Positions 23,828-33,999 are shown, counted from the first letter of the stretch. The stretch is DNA of 64,000 bases from Halorubrum sp. CSM-61 (GCF_003781945.1 NZ_RJJW01000008.1:30532-94531), one strand, 5' to 3'. Notes: a model not told the origin generated them from the letters alone. Translations and numbers: made by a program.

Positions 23828-24802
23828 GTGACAGATAGCACCGAGAGTCCGGATCTACAGCGCCGGAGCGGGCTCACACGACTGAAGGAGGGAACCTACG
23901 GGGGGTTCTTCGCCGCCTGCGCGGCGATCACCCTGCTCACGACGGTCGCCATCATCGTGACCCTGCTGTCGGACGCAGTGGCGTTTTTCTCTCAAGTACC
24001 GATCACCGAATTCCTGACGAGCACCAGCTGGAGTCCGAACCCGCGCGGAGGCGGCCAGACGTTCGGGATCGTCGCGCTGGTCATCGGAACGCTCACCGTG
24101 ACGATCACGGCGGCGTTCGTCGCGATTCCGGTCGGAACGCTGACCGCGATCTACCTCAGCGAGTACGCGACGCCGAACGCGCGCTCGATACTGAAACCGC
24201 TCTTGGAGATCCTCGCCGGGATCCCGACGGTCGTGTACGGGTACTTCGCGCTCGTGTACATCACGCCGGCGCTGAAGGCGACGCTGTTCCCGGAGATGAG
24301 CACGTTCAACGCGCTGTCGGCGTCGCTCATGGTCGGGATCATGACGATCCCGATGGTCTCGTCGATCTCGGAAGACGCCATGAGCGCGGTGCCGGACGAC
24401 CTGCGGCAGGCCGGATACGGGCTCGGCGCGACGAAATTCGAGGTGTCGACGGGGATCGTCGTCCCCGCCTCGATCTCCGGGATCGCCTCCTCGTACATCC
24501 TCGCCGTTTCGCGCGCGATCGGTGAGACGATGATCGTCGTCGTCGCGATGGGCGCACAGGCGCGGATGCCGACCGTCGGTGAGACGGTTCTCGGGATTCC
24601 GTTCATCAACCCCGCCGACGTCCTGCTCGACTCCGGAATGACGATCACGGTCGCGATGGTCCAGATCGCCGGCGGCGACCTGACGGGAGGGACGCTCCCG
24701 TACGACGCGATGTTCGCGCTCGGACTCACGCTGTTCGTGGTGACTCTCGTAATGAACGTACTCAGTGACATCATCGCGGAACGCTACCGGGAGGAGTACT
24801 GA
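23828..24802 (+). CDS. pstC: Phosphate ABC transporter permease PstC
   Basis: 324 residues from a GTG at 23828. Six membrane segments; the permease coupling loop is EDAMSAVPDDLRQAGYGLGATKFE, followed by IVVPASISGIASSY. The start of the periplasmic loop, FLTSTSWSPNPRGGGQTFGI, is typical of PstC. It pairs with PstA in the membrane and is driven by PstB. Its TGA shares a base with the pstA ATG. Confidence 0.93.
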   Translation: MTDSTESPDLQRRSGLTRLKEGTYGGFFAACAAITLLTTVAIIVTLLSDAVAFFSQVPITEFLTSTSWSPNPRGGGQTFGIVALVIGTLTVTITAAFVAIPVGTLTAIYLSEYATPNARSILKPLLEILAGIPTVVYGYFALVYITPALKATLFPEMSTFNALSASLMVGIMTIPMVSSISEDAMSAVPDDLRQAGYGLGATKFEVSTGIVVPASISGIASSYILAVSRAIGETMIVVVAMGAQARMPTVGETVLGIPFINPADVLLDSGMTITVAMVQIAGGDLTGGTLPYDAMFALGLTLFVVTLVMNVLSDIIAERYREEY

Positions 24803-26580
24803 TGGCGACCGACACCGACACCGCTCGGATCGAGGGATTCGGGGAAGTGAGCCGCGTCCGCGGGATCATCTTCGAGTACCTCTCGCTCGGGGCCTCAGTG
24901 CTCGGCATCTTCGCGCTCGCGGTGCTGCTCGTCTACGTCACGATCGACGCCTTCGACCTGGCGGGAACGAGCCCCCTGTGGTTACTGACGTACTTCGTCA
25001 CGCTCGTGGTTCCGTTCCTCGCCTTCTGTCTGTACAGCGCCCGCGACCGCGAAGTGACCCGTCGCGCGGTCACAGTGGCCGGCGGCGGCCTCGTCGCGGT
25101 CGCCGCGGTCTTCACCGCGATCGAGACGTTCGTCGGTCAGATCCCGCGACTCAACTGGCAGCTCGCGTATCTCTTCGTCGTCGTCGCTCCGCTCACCGGA
25201 TATCTCGTATATATGGGAGCGCGCGGTCGGCCCGGAGCGGTCGGGTTCGGACTCGTCGGACGGCTGATCGGCGGCGCTGCGATCGGACTCGCGTTCTCCG
25301 TCCTCTTTTTAGTGTTCGACGAACGGCTGTGGTTCCTCGCGTACACGCTCGGAATCGTCCCGGGGCTCTTCGCGTACGCGTACGGTCAGCTTCGGAACTC
25401 GTCGACCGCCGTGACTGCCGCCCTTCCGGTGAGTCTCGTCGGAGTGGTACTCGCCGTGTTCGTCCGGGACGTACTCCGGACGTACCCGACGACGACGTTC
25501 ATCTACCTCTGGACGTTAGCGATCCCGATCGCGGCGGCCGGTGCCCTAGTGGTGAACGCTCGGGGGAGCCGGACGGCGGCGCTGGCCGCGGGAGGCGTCC
25601 CGCTCGCGCTCGCGGCTGTCGTCGGACTGTTCGGACGGGCCATAGGGCTCGGGGTCGGCGGGCCGAACGCGCTGCTGGTCATCGCCCTAGCGGGCGTGCC
25701 GGTCGCCGTCTACCTCCATCGCGTGTTCGACGTCGGCGAGGGGGTGACGGGACTGGGACTTCCCGTCCTGCTCGTCGGCGGGGCACTTGCCGGAGCACTG
25801 GTCGTCGAGACGTTCGGGATTCCGACGCCGAACTCGTGGGTGAGCGGAACGTTCCTCACGGAGGCGCCCTCCCGGAACGCCCGGGACGCCGGATTGTACC
25901 CGGCAATCGTCGGCTCGGTGATCATCATCGCGATGGTCGCCGTGCTGTCGTTCGTCCTCGGGGTCGCGACGTCGGTGTTCTTAGAGGAGTACACCGCAGA
26001 CAGCGGCGTCGTCGGCGCGCTGACGCGGCTGCTCCAGATCAACATCGCGAACCTCGCGGCGGTTCCGTCCGTCGTTTACGGCCTGCTCGGACTGGGGCTG
26101 TTCGCGAACCTCCTCGGGTTCGGCTTCGGGACCGCTGTGACGGTGTCGCTGACGCTGTCGCTGCTTATTCTCCCGATCACGATCATCTCCGCACAGGAGG
26201 CCATCCGATCGGTTCCGGACGACCTGCGCCGGGGGTCGGACGCGATGGGTGCGACGCGCTGGCAGACGACGAAGAACGTCGTCCTCCCGGAGGCGTTCCC
26301 CGGCATCCTGACCGGAACGATCCTCGCGCTCGGGCGGGCGATCGGCGAGACCGCGCCGCTCATCATGGTCGGCGCGGCGACGACGGTGTTCAGCGCGCCG
26401 AGCAGCCTGTTCAGCAAGTTCAGCGCGATGCCGATGCAGATCTACGCGTGGGCGAACTTCCCGCAGGCGGAGTTCCGGTACGGGGTCGTCGCCGCGGGCG
26501 TGATCACGCTACTGACCATTCTCGTGGGCATGAACGGGACGGCGATACTGCTGCGGAACCGCGCGGAACGGGGGAGCTAA
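24802..26580 (+). CDS. pstA: Phosphate ABC transporter permease PstA, N-terminally extended
   Basis: 592 residues, about twice the usual bacterial PstA. The last 290 residues are the normal permease with the coupling loop [20 protein letters not shown] and a preceding periplasmic [17 protein letters not shown]. The first 300 residues add about eight more membrane helices with no ABC-permease motif (for example [21 protein letters not shown] and [16 protein letters not shown]). Long PstA proteins are known from haloarchaea; the role of the extra half is not. One-base overlap with pstC; one base before the pstB ATG. Confidence 0.9.
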   Translation: MATDTDTARIEGFGEVSRVRGIIFEYLSLGASVLGIFALAVLLVYVTIDAFDLAGTSPLWLLTYFVTLVVPFLAFCLYSARDREVTRRAVTVAGGGLVAVAAVFTAIETFVGQIPRLNWQLAYLFVVVAPLTGYLVYMGARGRPGAVGFGLVGRLIGGAAIGLAFSVLFLVFDERLWFLAYTLGIVPGLFAYAYGQLRNSSTAVTAALPVSLVGVVLAVFVRDVLRTYPTTTFIYLWTLAIPIAAAGALVVNARGSRTAALAAGGVPLALAAVVGLFGRAIGLGVGGPNALLVIALAGVPVAVYLHRVFDVGEGVTGLGLPVLLVGGALAGALVVETFGIPTPNSWVSGTFLTEAPSRNARDAGLYPAIVGSVIIIAMVAVLSFVLGVATSVFLEEYTADSGVVGALTRLLQINIANLAAVPSVVYGLLGLGLFANLLGFGFGTAVTVSLTLSLLILPITIISAQEAIRSVPDDLRRGSDAMGATRWQTTKNVVLPEAFPGILTGTILALGRAIGETAPLIMVGAATTVFSAPSSLFSKFSAMPMQIYAWANFPQAEFRYGVVAAGVITLLTILVGMNGTAILLRNRAERGS

Positions 26581-26581
26581 C

Positions 26582-27436
26582 ATGAGTAACACAGAATCCG
26601 AGACACAGACCGAAACCGAAGCGAGCGACTCGCTCATCACGACGGACGTAGAGACCGGATCGAACGGCCGATCGGCGCCTTCGAATCGGACGGCGGTCGC
26701 CGCGCGCGACCTGAACGTATTCTACGGCGACGAACAGGCGATCGACGACGTAACGATGGAGATCCCCGAAAACCGGGTGACCGCGCTGATCGGTCCCTCG
26801 GGCTGCGGGAAGTCGACGTTCCTCCGGACGATTAACCGGATGAACGACATGATCGAGGTGTGTCGCGTCGAGGGCGACGTGGAGTTCGGCGGGAAGAACG
26901 TCTACGACGACGACGTGGACCCGGTCGCCCTGCGCCGGAAGATCGGGATGGTGTTCCAGAAGCCGAACCCGTTCCCGAAGTCGATCCGCGACAACGTCGC
27001 CTACGGCCTGAAGATCCAGGGGTTCGACGGCGACGTCGACGAGCGCGTCGAGGAGTCGCTGAAGGGCGCCGCGCTGTGGGACGAGGTGAAAGACCAGCTC
27101 GACTCGTCGGGGCTCGATCTGTCGGGCGGCCAGCAGCAGCGTCTCTGTATCGCTCGCGCCATCGCGCCCGACCCGGAGGTCATCCTGATGGACGAGCCGA
27201 CCTCCGCGCTCGACCCCGTCGCGGCCTCGAAGATCGAGGACCTCATCGACGACCTCGCCGAGGAGTACACGGTGATCATCGTCACCCACAACATGCAGCA
27301 GGCGGCCCGGATCTCCGACCGGACCGCGGTGTTCCTCACCGGCGGCCGGCTCGTCGAGTACGACGACACGACGAAGATCTTCGAGGACCCGGAGGAACAG
27401 CGCGTCGAGGACTACATCACGGGGAAGTTCGGATAG
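26582..27436 (+). CDS. pstB: Phosphate ABC transporter ATP-binding protein PstB
   Basis: 284 residues. After a 40-residue acidic lead the ABC domain begins. Walker A is GPSGCGKST (residues 71-79), the Q-loop [11 protein letters not shown] is diagnostic for PstB, the signature is LSGGQQQR, Walker B is [12 protein letters not shown] and the switch is [13 protein letters not shown]. It powers PstCA. The phoU gene begins at the very next base after its stop. Confidence 0.95.
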   Translation: MSNTESETQTETEASDSLITTDVETGSNGRSAPSNRTAVAARDLNVFYGDEQAIDDVTMEIPENRVTALIGPSGCGKSTFLRTINRMNDMIEVCRVEGDVEFGGKNVYDDDVDPVALRRKIGMVFQKPNPFPKSIRDNVAYGLKIQGFDGDVDERVEESLKGAALWDEVKDQLDSSGLDLSGGQQQRLCIARAIAPDPEVILMDEPTSALDPVAASKIEDLIDDLAEEYTVIIVTHNMQQAARISDRTAVFLTGGRLVEYDDTTKIFEDPEEQRVEDYITGKFG

Positions 27437-28144
27437 ATGCCCCGCGAGAACTACCAGGAGAAGCTCGACGGGCTCCGGGACGACGTGGTCGCGATGGGCG
27501 AGCTGGTCGGCGCGCGGTACGCGTCAGCGATCGAGGCGGCCGCGACCGGCGACGACGAGCTCGCCGAGGAGGTCGTCGAGGGCGACCACGAGGTGAACGA
27601 GACGTACCTCGGGTTGGAGGACGAGTGCACCGAGCTGCTCGCGCTCCAGCAGCCCGTCGCGGGCGACCTCCGGTTAGTGACCGCCTCGTTCAAGGTGATC
27701 ACCGACCTCGAACGCGTCGCCGACCTGGCGACCAACCTCGCCGAGTACGGCGGTCCGGACGGGGGCGTCCACCCGGCCGTGGAGTTCCGCGAACTCGGCG
27801 AGGACGCCGGCGAGATGGTCGCCGACGCGGTCGCGGCCTACGAGGCGGGCGACGCCGAGGCCTGCCGCGAGATCGCGGCCCGCGACGACGACTTCGACGA
27901 GCGGTGCCGGCGCGCGAGCGAGGCGGTCGTCCGCGAGCTGCTGGAGGCCGACCGCGCCCGCAACGAGGCGGCGCTCGGCGAGACCGGCGCCGACGCCGAC
28001 GCCGAGGCGCTTGAGGCCTCGCTCGACGAGGTCTCCCGCGCGCTGCTCGCGGTGCGCGACCTCGAACGCGTCGCCGACCACGCGGTCAACGTGGCGGCGC
28101 GCACCCTGTACATGGTCGAGAACGACGACGAGCTGATCTACTGA
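27437..28144 (+). CDS. phoU: Phosphate uptake regulator PhoU
   Basis: 235 residues made of two similar three-helix repeats. Each has the PhoU metal-site pattern: VEGDHEVNETYLGLEDEC and, later, the matching helices with VITDLERVADLATNLAEY and VRDLERVADHAVNVAART. PhoU inhibits Pst transport when phosphate is plentiful. It starts directly after pstB and overlaps the next start by one base, so the coupling within the operon continues into the phosphatase-like gene. Confidence 0.92.
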   Translation: MPRENYQEKLDGLRDDVVAMGELVGARYASAIEAAATGDDELAEEVVEGDHEVNETYLGLEDECTELLALQQPVAGDLRLVTASFKVITDLERVADLATNLAEYGGPDGGVHPAVEFRELGEDAGEMVADAVAAYEAGDAEACREIAARDDDFDERCRRASEAVVRELLEADRARNEAALGETGADADAEALEASLDEVSRALLAVRDLERVADHAVNVAARTLYMVENDDELIY

Positions 28145-28563
28145 TGGCGACAACTCTCACCTTCATGTGCGTCCGCAACGCCGGGCGGAGCCAGATGGCG
28201 ACCGCCTTCGCGGAGCGCGAGCGCGACCGGCGCGGCCTCGGCGATCGCGTCGATATCGTGACGGGCGGCACGATGCCCGCCGACAGCGTCCACGACGTGG
28301 TCGTGGAGGCGCTCGCGGAGGTCGGGCTCGACGTGAACGGACGGACGCCGCAGTCCATCTCCGACGAGACGCTCGAAGGCTCCGACTTCGTCGCCACGAT
28401 GGGCTGTTCGACGCTGGAGCTGGACGGCGTCGACACCGACGACTGGGACTTAGACGACCCCGGCGAGCGCCCGATCGAGGAGGTCCGCGAGATCCGCGAC
28501 GAGATCGAGCGCCGCGTGATCGCCGTCTTCGACGAGCGGTTCGGCGAATACGACGGCGAGTAG
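28144..28563 (+). CDS. Low-molecular-weight phosphatase/ArsC-type protein
   Basis: 139 residues. The P-loop CVRNAGRS (C9 to R15) fits the C-x5-R signature of low-molecular-weight tyrosine phosphatases and thioredoxin-coupled arsenate reductases. The second half has MGCSTLELDGVDTDDWDLDDP, with a cysteine in the place of the ArsC resolving cysteine and the acidic DP of the phosphatase loop. Sitting behind phoU, it may remove arsenate that enters by the phosphate transporter, or act as a phosphatase of the phosphate response. The sequence alone does not decide. Confidence 0.8.
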   Translation: MATTLTFMCVRNAGRSQMATAFAERERDRRGLGDRVDIVTGGTMPADSVHDVVVEALAEVGLDVNGRTPQSISDETLEGSDFVATMGCSTLELDGVDTDDWDLDDPGERPIEEVREIRDEIERRVIAVFDERFGEYDGE

Positions 28564-28642
28564 GGCCCTCGGGTCGACGACGGACTCCCTTTTTTCTCGC
28601 GCCTCCGGAAGCCCTAATCGACTTCGGACCCAGTGACGAGAC

Positions 28643-29695
28643 GTGACTGTACTGCAGGAGCTCGTCGGAGACCAGTCGCTCGCCGTCTGGATCGCGCTGG
28701 GCGCGATCGGGTTCCTGTTGACCTGGAAGGGCGCGAACGTCATCGAGTCGACGACCTCGAAGATCAGCGACCACTTCGGCGTCTCGCAGGCGATCCAGGG
28801 CGGGCTCATCGTCGCGGCGGCGACGTCGTTCCCCGAGCTCGCGATCATCGTCATCTCGGTGGTCGTGCTCGGCGACTTCGGCGTCGGCGCCGGGGCGCTC
28901 ATCGGGACGGCGGTGTTCAACATTCTCGTCATCCCGGCCGCCGTCTCTATCACGAGCGGCGACACGACGACGACGCAGGGGATCGTCTACCGCGACGCCA
29001 TCTTCTACATGGTCGCCGTCCTCGCCCTCTTCGGCGTGATCGCGCTCGGGGTCCTCGGGACCGACGGGCGCGAGCTCGCGCGGATCACCCCGCAGATGGG
29101 CGTCGGCCTGCTGGTGCTGTACGGCGTGTACGTGATCCTCCTCGTCGGGGGCAAGAGCGGCGCGTCGGACCTGGAGCGGACCGAATCGACGAACCTCCCG
29201 AAGCAGTCCGGGCTGTTCGCGGCCGGACTGATCGTCGTGCTCGTCGGGGTCGAGTCGATGGTCGGCATGACCATGGAGATCTCGGACGCGCTCGACGCGC
29301 CGCCGTTCCTCATCTCCGTGACGGTGCTGTCTGTGATGAGCTCGTTCCCCGACCTGCTCGTCGGCGTGAAGATGGGCGAGGCCGGCGACAAGCGGGCGGC
29401 GATCGCGAACGTCTTCGGAACGAACACGTTCAACCTCGTCGCGGCGCTGCCGATCGGCGTCATCCTCGCCGGCGGCGTCTCGATCGGCTTCCTCACGTCC
29501 GTGCCGCTAATGTTATTCCTCTTCTACACCACCCTCGTCGTCGTGGTGCTGTCAGCGACGGACTTCGAGATCACCACCGAGGAGGGATACGTCCTCCTCG
29601 CGATGTACCTCGCCTTCCTCGGCTGGATGACGACCGAGGCGCTCGGAATCACCGCGCTGCTGACCGAGTCGACGCTCCGGACGATCGTCACCTGA
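28643..29695 (+). CDS. Sodium/calcium exchanger family protein (CaCA)
   Basis: 350 residues from a GTG at 28643. Ten or eleven membrane helices in two halves. The two alpha-repeats that form the ion path are AATSFPELAI in the first half and SVMSSFPDLLVG in the second; the acidic residues that bind calcium are the E and D in those blocks. A cytoplasmic loop of about 40 residues in the middle is charged. It exports Ca2+ or another divalent ion against Na+ or K+. Direction of ion specificity is not visible. Confidence 0.88.
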   Translation: MTVLQELVGDQSLAVWIALGAIGFLLTWKGANVIESTTSKISDHFGVSQAIQGGLIVAAATSFPELAIIVISVVVLGDFGVGAGALIGTAVFNILVIPAAVSITSGDTTTTQGIVYRDAIFYMVAVLALFGVIALGVLGTDGRELARITPQMGVGLLVLYGVYVILLVGGKSGASDLERTESTNLPKQSGLFAAGLIVVLVGVESMVGMTMEISDALDAPPFLISVTVLSVMSSFPDLLVGVKMGEAGDKRAAIANVFGTNTFNLVAALPIGVILAGGVSIGFLTSVPLMLFLFYTTLVVVVLSATDFEITTEEGYVLLAMYLAFLGWMTTEALGITALLTESTLRTIVT

Positions 29696-29713
29696 CCGGC
29701 CCGCGGAGATCGG

Positions 29714-30613
29714 CTACGGCGTCCGAACGCGCACTTCGATCCCGTCGGCGTCCGTCACGGCGATCCCCTCGTCTCGCTCGTCGACAGTGAACTCAACGTC
29801 GCCGCCGACCGCGGCTTCGTCGAGTCGCTCTCGGAGCGCTTCCAGCGCGGCCGCGTCGGGAACCACGACCTCGAACCACGCGAGTCCTCGTCCCGCGGCG
29901 GGCGTCGTCCGCCCCCGCCACGTGTTCGCGCCGAGGTGGTGGTGGTAGCCGCCGGCCGCGACGAACCGGACGTTCGGCCCGGTCATGCCGACCTCGAAGC
30001 CGAACCCGTCGACGTACACCGCCTCGAACGCCGACAGCGAGGTGACTTCGAGGTGCATGTGACCCACGTCGGTGCCGGGCGGGACGCGGTCGGCGGGGCC
30101 GTCGTCCGAACCGCCCGCCGCCCCGGTGACCCCTTCGACATCGAGCGGCTCGGTCGCCATCCGGACCGTTCCGTCGTCGTCGACGGGCCACTCCTCGCGG
30201 GGGCGGTCGCGGTAGATCTCCACGCCGTTGCCCTCGGGGTCGTCGAGGTACAGCGCCTCGCTGACGAGGTGGTCCGAGGCGCCGTCGAGGCGCCACCGGT
30301 CCCGCACGCGGGCCAGCGCCTCGCCGAGCGCGGCGCGGGAGGGAACCCGGAACGCGGTGTGAAAGAGGCCGGCGTCGGTTCGAGCGCGCTCCGGGCGGTC
30401 GGGCTCTTCTTCCAGCACGAGCAGAGTCGTTCCGTCGACGCCGAGGACCGCCGTCGGTCGGTCTCCGCCGTCGCGATCGAGCACCGCGAGACCGACCACG
30501 TCGCGGTAGAACGCGGTCGTCTCGTTGAGGTCGGCGACGCGGAGCGCGGCCCGACCGATCCGCGTCTCGGCGGGGAGCCGGCCGTCGGACGGAGCTGGAG
30601 CGTCGAAGTCCAT
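29714..30613 (-). CDS. Two-domain VOC family protein (catechol dioxygenase/glyoxalase fold)
   Basis: 299 residues from the ATG at 30613. Two vicinal-oxygen-chelate modules are seen: the first starts IGRAALRVADLNETTAFYRD, the second VGHMHLEVTSLSAFEAVYVD. Candidate metal ligands are H in DAGLFHTAFRVP, E in GNGVEIYRDR and H in GHMHLEV, with a GYHHHLGANTW stretch in domain two. This is the layout of extradiol dioxygenases and their non-catalytic relatives. The substrate is unknown. Another in-frame ATG at 30694 would add 27 residues of low-complexity lead; I prefer 30613. Divergent from the B12-binding gene. Confidence 0.82.
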   Translation of the reverse strand: MDFDAPAPSDGRLPAETRIGRAALRVADLNETTAFYRDVVGLAVLDRDGGDRPTAVLGVDGTTLLVLEEEPDRPERARTDAGLFHTAFRVPSRAALGEALARVRDRWRLDGASDHLVSEALYLDDPEGNGVEIYRDRPREEWPVDDDGTVRMATEPLDVEGVTGAAGGSDDGPADRVPPGTDVGHMHLEVTSLSAFEAVYVDGFGFEVGMTGPNVRFVAAGGYHHHLGANTWRGRTTPAAGRGLAWFEVVVPDAAALEALRERLDEAAVGGDVEFTVDERDEGIAVTDADGIEVRVRTP

Positions 30614-30741
30614 GCGGTTCGGTACCACCGCTAGCGCGTTGAACGCGTCGGTCCCGGAAGGGCGCGATTGCTGGTCGCTGTCCAACCGAACCATCCCGAA
30701 CGTCCGTTAGAATCAAACGGTCACGCGACGGACAGTCGGGT

Positions 30742-31161
30742 ATGAGCGCCGAACAGGAGACGCGAGCCGTCCGCTGTCTGGTCGCCAAGGTCGGGCTCGA
30801 CGGCCACGACCGGGGCGCACACGTGATCGCGCGGGCGTTCCGGGACGCCGGGTTCGAGGTCGTCTACTCCGGGCTCCACCGCGCGCCCGAGGAGATCGTG
30901 CAGGCGGCGGTCCAGGAGGACGTGGACGTACTGGGTATTTCGATCCTCTCGGGGGCGCACAACACGCTCGTCCCGAAGGTGATCGAGGGGCTCAAAGAGT
31001 ACGACGCGTTCGAGGACACCCTCGTGTTGGTCGGCGGGATCATCCCCGACGACGACGAGGACGACCTCAAGGAGCTCGGCGTCGCAGAGGTGTTCGGCCC
31101 CGGCACGCCGATGGAGGAGACGATCGAGTTCATCCGGAACAACCTCCCGGAGCGCGCGTAG
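30742..31161 (+). CDS. Methylmalonyl-CoA mutase B12-binding subunit
   Basis: 139 residues. The B12-binding signature D-x-H-x-x-G appears as KVGLDGHDRGAHVIARAF, with the cobalt-ligand histidine at about residue 20, followed by SGLHRAPEEIVQAAV, GISILSG and VGGIIPDDDEDDL. It is a free-standing cobalamin domain, as in archaeal split mutases, and needs a catalytic alpha subunit encoded elsewhere. It ends one base before the MeaB start, which fixes its role in methylmalonyl-CoA to succinyl-CoA conversion. Confidence 0.93.
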   Translation: MSAEQETRAVRCLVAKVGLDGHDRGAHVIARAFRDAGFEVVYSGLHRAPEEIVQAAVQEDVDVLGISILSGAHNTLVPKVIEGLKEYDAFEDTLVLVGGIIPDDDEDDLKELGVAEVFGPGTPMEETIEFIRNNLPERA

Positions 31162-32304
31162 ATGGGCGGGACGGAACGCGACGCCTCGGCGACGCCGCGA
31201 TCGCCGGAGCTGAGCGACGGCGACGCCGCGCTCGTCGAGGACCTCCTCGCCGGAAGCCACCGAGCGCTCGCCCGCGTCATCACTCGGATCGAGGACCGCG
31301 CGGCCGGCTACCGCGGGATCGTCGCCGCGCTCCACGAGCACACCGGCGACGCCGACGTGATCGGGGTCACGGGAGCGCCCGGCGCCGGGAAGTCGACGCT
31401 CGTCGACAAGCTCGCGGCCGCCTACCGCGAGCGCGGCGACACCGTCGGCGTGGTCGCCGTCGACCCCTCCTCGCCGTACACGGGCGGCGCGGTGCTCGGC
31501 GACCGGATCCGGATGGCGTCGAACGTCGGCGACATGGACGTGTTCTTCCGGTCGATGAGCGCGCGCGGCCAGCTCGGCGGGCTGTCGATGGCGACCGCGG
31601 ACGCCGTGAAGGCGCTCGACGCCTTCGGGAAGGACGTCGTCATCATCGAAACGGTCGGCGCCGGCCAGAACGAGGTCGACGTGGTCCGGACCGCCGACAC
31701 CGTCGCGGTGCTGGTCCAGCCCGGCTCCGGCGACGACGTGCAGACCCTGAAGGCCGGCATCCTGGAGATCGGCGACGTGTTCGTCGTCAACAAGGCAGAC
31801 ATGGACGGCGCGGAGCGAACCCTCGCCGAGTTAGAGGAGATGGTCCACCGGCGCGAGGGGCCGACGAAGGGGCTCGACGGGGGACACCACGGGTTCGAGG
31901 TTCCGGAGCACCCGGACGACGGGGGCGAGGAGCGGGACAGCGGCGACGGGGACGGAGGCGGCGGGGACGACGGAGACGAGCCGCCGGAGTGGACCCCCGA
32001 AGTGCTCCGAACCGTCGCGAACACCGGCGAAGGCGTCGGAGAGCTGATCGAGACGTTCGACGCGCACGCGACCCACCTCCGCGAGTCGGGCGCGATCGAG
32101 GCGACGAAGCGCCGGCGTTACGCCGAGGAGATCCGCACGCTGATCCGCTCGGACGTGGGCGCGCTCGCGACCGCCGAGATCGAGCGCCGAGGCGGGATCG
32201 AGGCGCTCGCCGACTCGGTCCGGCGTCGGGAGACGGACCCGTACAGCCTCGCCGCGGAGATCGTCGAGCCGATCGCGGAGTGCGTCGACTCGGACGCGAC
32301 GTGA
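31162..32304 (+). CDS. meaB: Methylmalonyl-CoA mutase-associated GTPase MeaB
   Basis: 380 residues. Motifs: P-loop GAPGAGKST (71-79), DPSSPYTGGAVLGDRIRM, ETVGAGQNEVDV (163-174) and NKAD (210-213), all standard for the ArgK/MeaB G3E GTPase that gates cofactor loading and protects the mutase. Residues 234-275 form an acidic, Gly/Asp-rich insertion not found in shorter relatives. It starts at the base after the B12-binding gene, so the two are translated together. Confidence 0.93.
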   Translation: MGGTERDASATPRSPELSDGDAALVEDLLAGSHRALARVITRIEDRAAGYRGIVAALHEHTGDADVIGVTGAPGAGKSTLVDKLAAAYRERGDTVGVVAVDPSSPYTGGAVLGDRIRMASNVGDMDVFFRSMSARGQLGGLSMATADAVKALDAFGKDVVIIETVGAGQNEVDVVRTADTVAVLVQPGSGDDVQTLKAGILEIGDVFVVNKADMDGAERTLAELEEMVHRREGPTKGLDGGHHGFEVPEHPDDGGEERDSGDGDGGGGDDGDEPPEWTPEVLRTVANTGEGVGELIETFDAHATHLRESGAIEATKRRRYAEEIRTLIRSDVGALATAEIERRGGIEALADSVRRRETDPYSLAAEIVEPIAECVDSDAT

Positions 32305-32373
32305 GGCTACCGCGGCCCGAGAGAGCCGCTCGAGCCCACGAGGTATAAGTCGCCAGCGGACCAACAGGTTTCC

Positions 32374-33330
32374 ATGAAGCTCACCAAGGTCGCCGGGACC
32401 GCCCTCCTCGGCGTCGGCGCGGTCGCCGCCCTCAACACCGGGCTCCGATACGAAGGGGAGTTGGAGTCGCCGCTCGACGGCGACGACGGCACGTTCCGCT
32501 GGCTCGGGATGGACGTGGCCTACACCGAGGCGGGCGACCCCGACGACCCCGACCTCGTACTCCTCCACGGCGTCAACGCCGCCGGGTCCGCGGGCGAGTG
32601 GCGCGAGGTGTTCGACGACCTGGCCGAAGAGCACCACGTCGTCGCCCCCGACCTGCCGGGGTTCGGGCGGTCCGACCGCCCGCCGCTGCGTTACTCCGCG
32701 GCGCTGTACGAAGACTTCGTCCGCGACTTCCTCGCCGACTTCGATCGGCCCGCGGTCGTCGCCTCGTCGCTGTCGGCGGCGTACGCGGCCGCGGCGATCG
32801 ACGACGCCGGATCGGGGGCGGACGACGTGTCGATCCGGGGGTTCGTCGGCGTCTGCCCGACGACCGTCGCCGGACCGAGCCCGCCGAAATCGTGGCTCCG
32901 GGAGCTGATCCGGGCGCCGCTCGTCGGTACCGCGCTGTTCAACGCGATCGCCTCGAAGCCGTCGATCCGGTATTTCAACGCCGACCACGGCTACGACGAC
33001 CCGACGAACCCCAGCGACGAGTGGACCGACTACGAGTGGCGGACGAGCCACGTCGAGAACGCGCGGTTCGCGCCCGCGTCGTTCGTCTCGGGATACCTCA
33101 ACAGCGACCTCGACCTCGCGGCCGCGCTCGCCGGGATGGACGCCGCGCCGACGATCGTCTGGGGCCGCGAGGCCGACGTGAGCCCACTGTCCGACGGGCG
33201 CGAGCTCGCCGACGCGTCCGACGCCCGGCTCGTCGTCTTCGACCGCGCCAAGCTGTTGCCGCACGTCGAGCACCCAGACCGGTTCGTGGAGACCGTCGAA
33301 GAGAGCCTCGTCGCGGGCGCGACGGCGTGA
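32374..33330 (+). CDS. Alpha/beta hydrolase
   Basis: 318 residues. An N-terminal hydrophobic stretch (VAGTALLGVGAVAALNTGL) may anchor the protein or be part of a signal. The fold opens with LVLLHGVNAAGSAGEW (oxyanion HG) and APDLPGFGRSDRP. The nucleophile elbow is unusual, VASSLSAAYA, with S132 most likely the nucleophile in place of the common G-x-S-x-G. The histidine is in LLPHVEHPDRF near 290. Substrate unknown. A GTATAAG box lies about 32 bases before the start. Confidence 0.82.
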   Translation: MKLTKVAGTALLGVGAVAALNTGLRYEGELESPLDGDDGTFRWLGMDVAYTEAGDPDDPDLVLLHGVNAAGSAGEWREVFDDLAEEHHVVAPDLPGFGRSDRPPLRYSAALYEDFVRDFLADFDRPAVVASSLSAAYAAAAIDDAGSGADDVSIRGFVGVCPTTVAGPSPPKSWLRELIRAPLVGTALFNAIASKPSIRYFNADHGYDDPTNPSDEWTDYEWRTSHVENARFAPASFVSGYLNSDLDLAAALAGMDAAPTIVWGREADVSPLSDGRELADASDARLVVFDRAKLLPHVEHPDRFVETVEESLVAGATA

Positions 33331-33385
33331 CCGGTCGGTATCTGTCTGAGCATCGGAGGGAACGGTTTCGCCGGGAGGCCTGCAC

Positions 33386-33904
33386 TCACTCGTCGCGCCG
33401 GACGTACAGCGTCTTCTCGCAGGCCGCGTGGACCGTCCCGCTCTCGTCGACGAGCGAGACGAGGTACCGCCGATCGGTCGATTCGCCGGGATCCAGCTCC
33501 TCTCGGAGCGTCGCGATCTCGTCGTCCGCGAGCGCGAACTCCGCGTAGAGCGTGTGGCGGCCGGGTTGGAGGAACTCGATCGCGGCCGACTTGTCCCAGA
33601 CGGTGAATCCGTCGCCGAGCGTCCGACGGAGCATCGTCATGTAGACCGGGTCGATCGCGCCGTAGAGGCTGCCGCCGAAGATGGTGCCGACCGCGTTGCG
33701 CGTCCGCCAGTTGAACGGGACCCGGATCCGGACGTACCGCCAGTCGGCGCCGATGTGGTCGACGCGGGCGCCGGTGCCCCGGTAGGCGGGCAGGAGGTTG
33801 AACCCGTGACGCCACAGTCGGGTGCGGAGGCTCTCCGCCGGCGGGTCCTCGCGGAGGGGGCGCGGGTCGGGGTCGCGGTCGACGCCGGTCGGGGAGTCGG
33901 TCAC
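33386..33904 (-). CDS. DUF4442/hot-dog fold thioesterase-like protein
   Basis: 172 residues from a GTG at 33904 (VTDSPTGVDRDP). After 35 acidic, proline-rich residues the hot-dog region follows: RGTGARVDHIGADWRYVRIRV, then NAVGTIFGGSLYGAIDPVYM and the strand IEFLQPGRHTLYAEFALAD. NxxGTIFGG plus the following helix is the pattern of DUF4442 and PaaI-type acyl-CoA thioesterases. A true catalytic residue is not certain. It has no ATG, so the start is a judgment. Element copy C lies upstream. Confidence 0.75.
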   Translation of the reverse strand: MTDSPTGVDRDPDPRPLREDPPAESLRTRLWRHGFNLLPAYRGTGARVDHIGADWRYVRIRVPFNWRTRNAVGTIFGGSLYGAIDPVYMTMLRRTLGDGFTVWDKSAAIEFLQPGRHTLYAEFALADDEIATLREELDPGESTDRRYLVSLVDESGTVHAACEKTLYVRRDE

Positions 33905-33999
33905 GTCCGAGGGAGGCGGCGCCCCGGTCAAACCCGTGTCGGAACCGGCGACAACGCGCGGGCGGTTGTCCGGATCAGATGCCAACTTACACCGGTTGC

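Noticed and set aside
24765..26585. A 606-codon open frame overlapping pstA
   Set aside because: Shadow frame with arginine-rich, non-haloarchaeal composition; pstA carries the permease loop.
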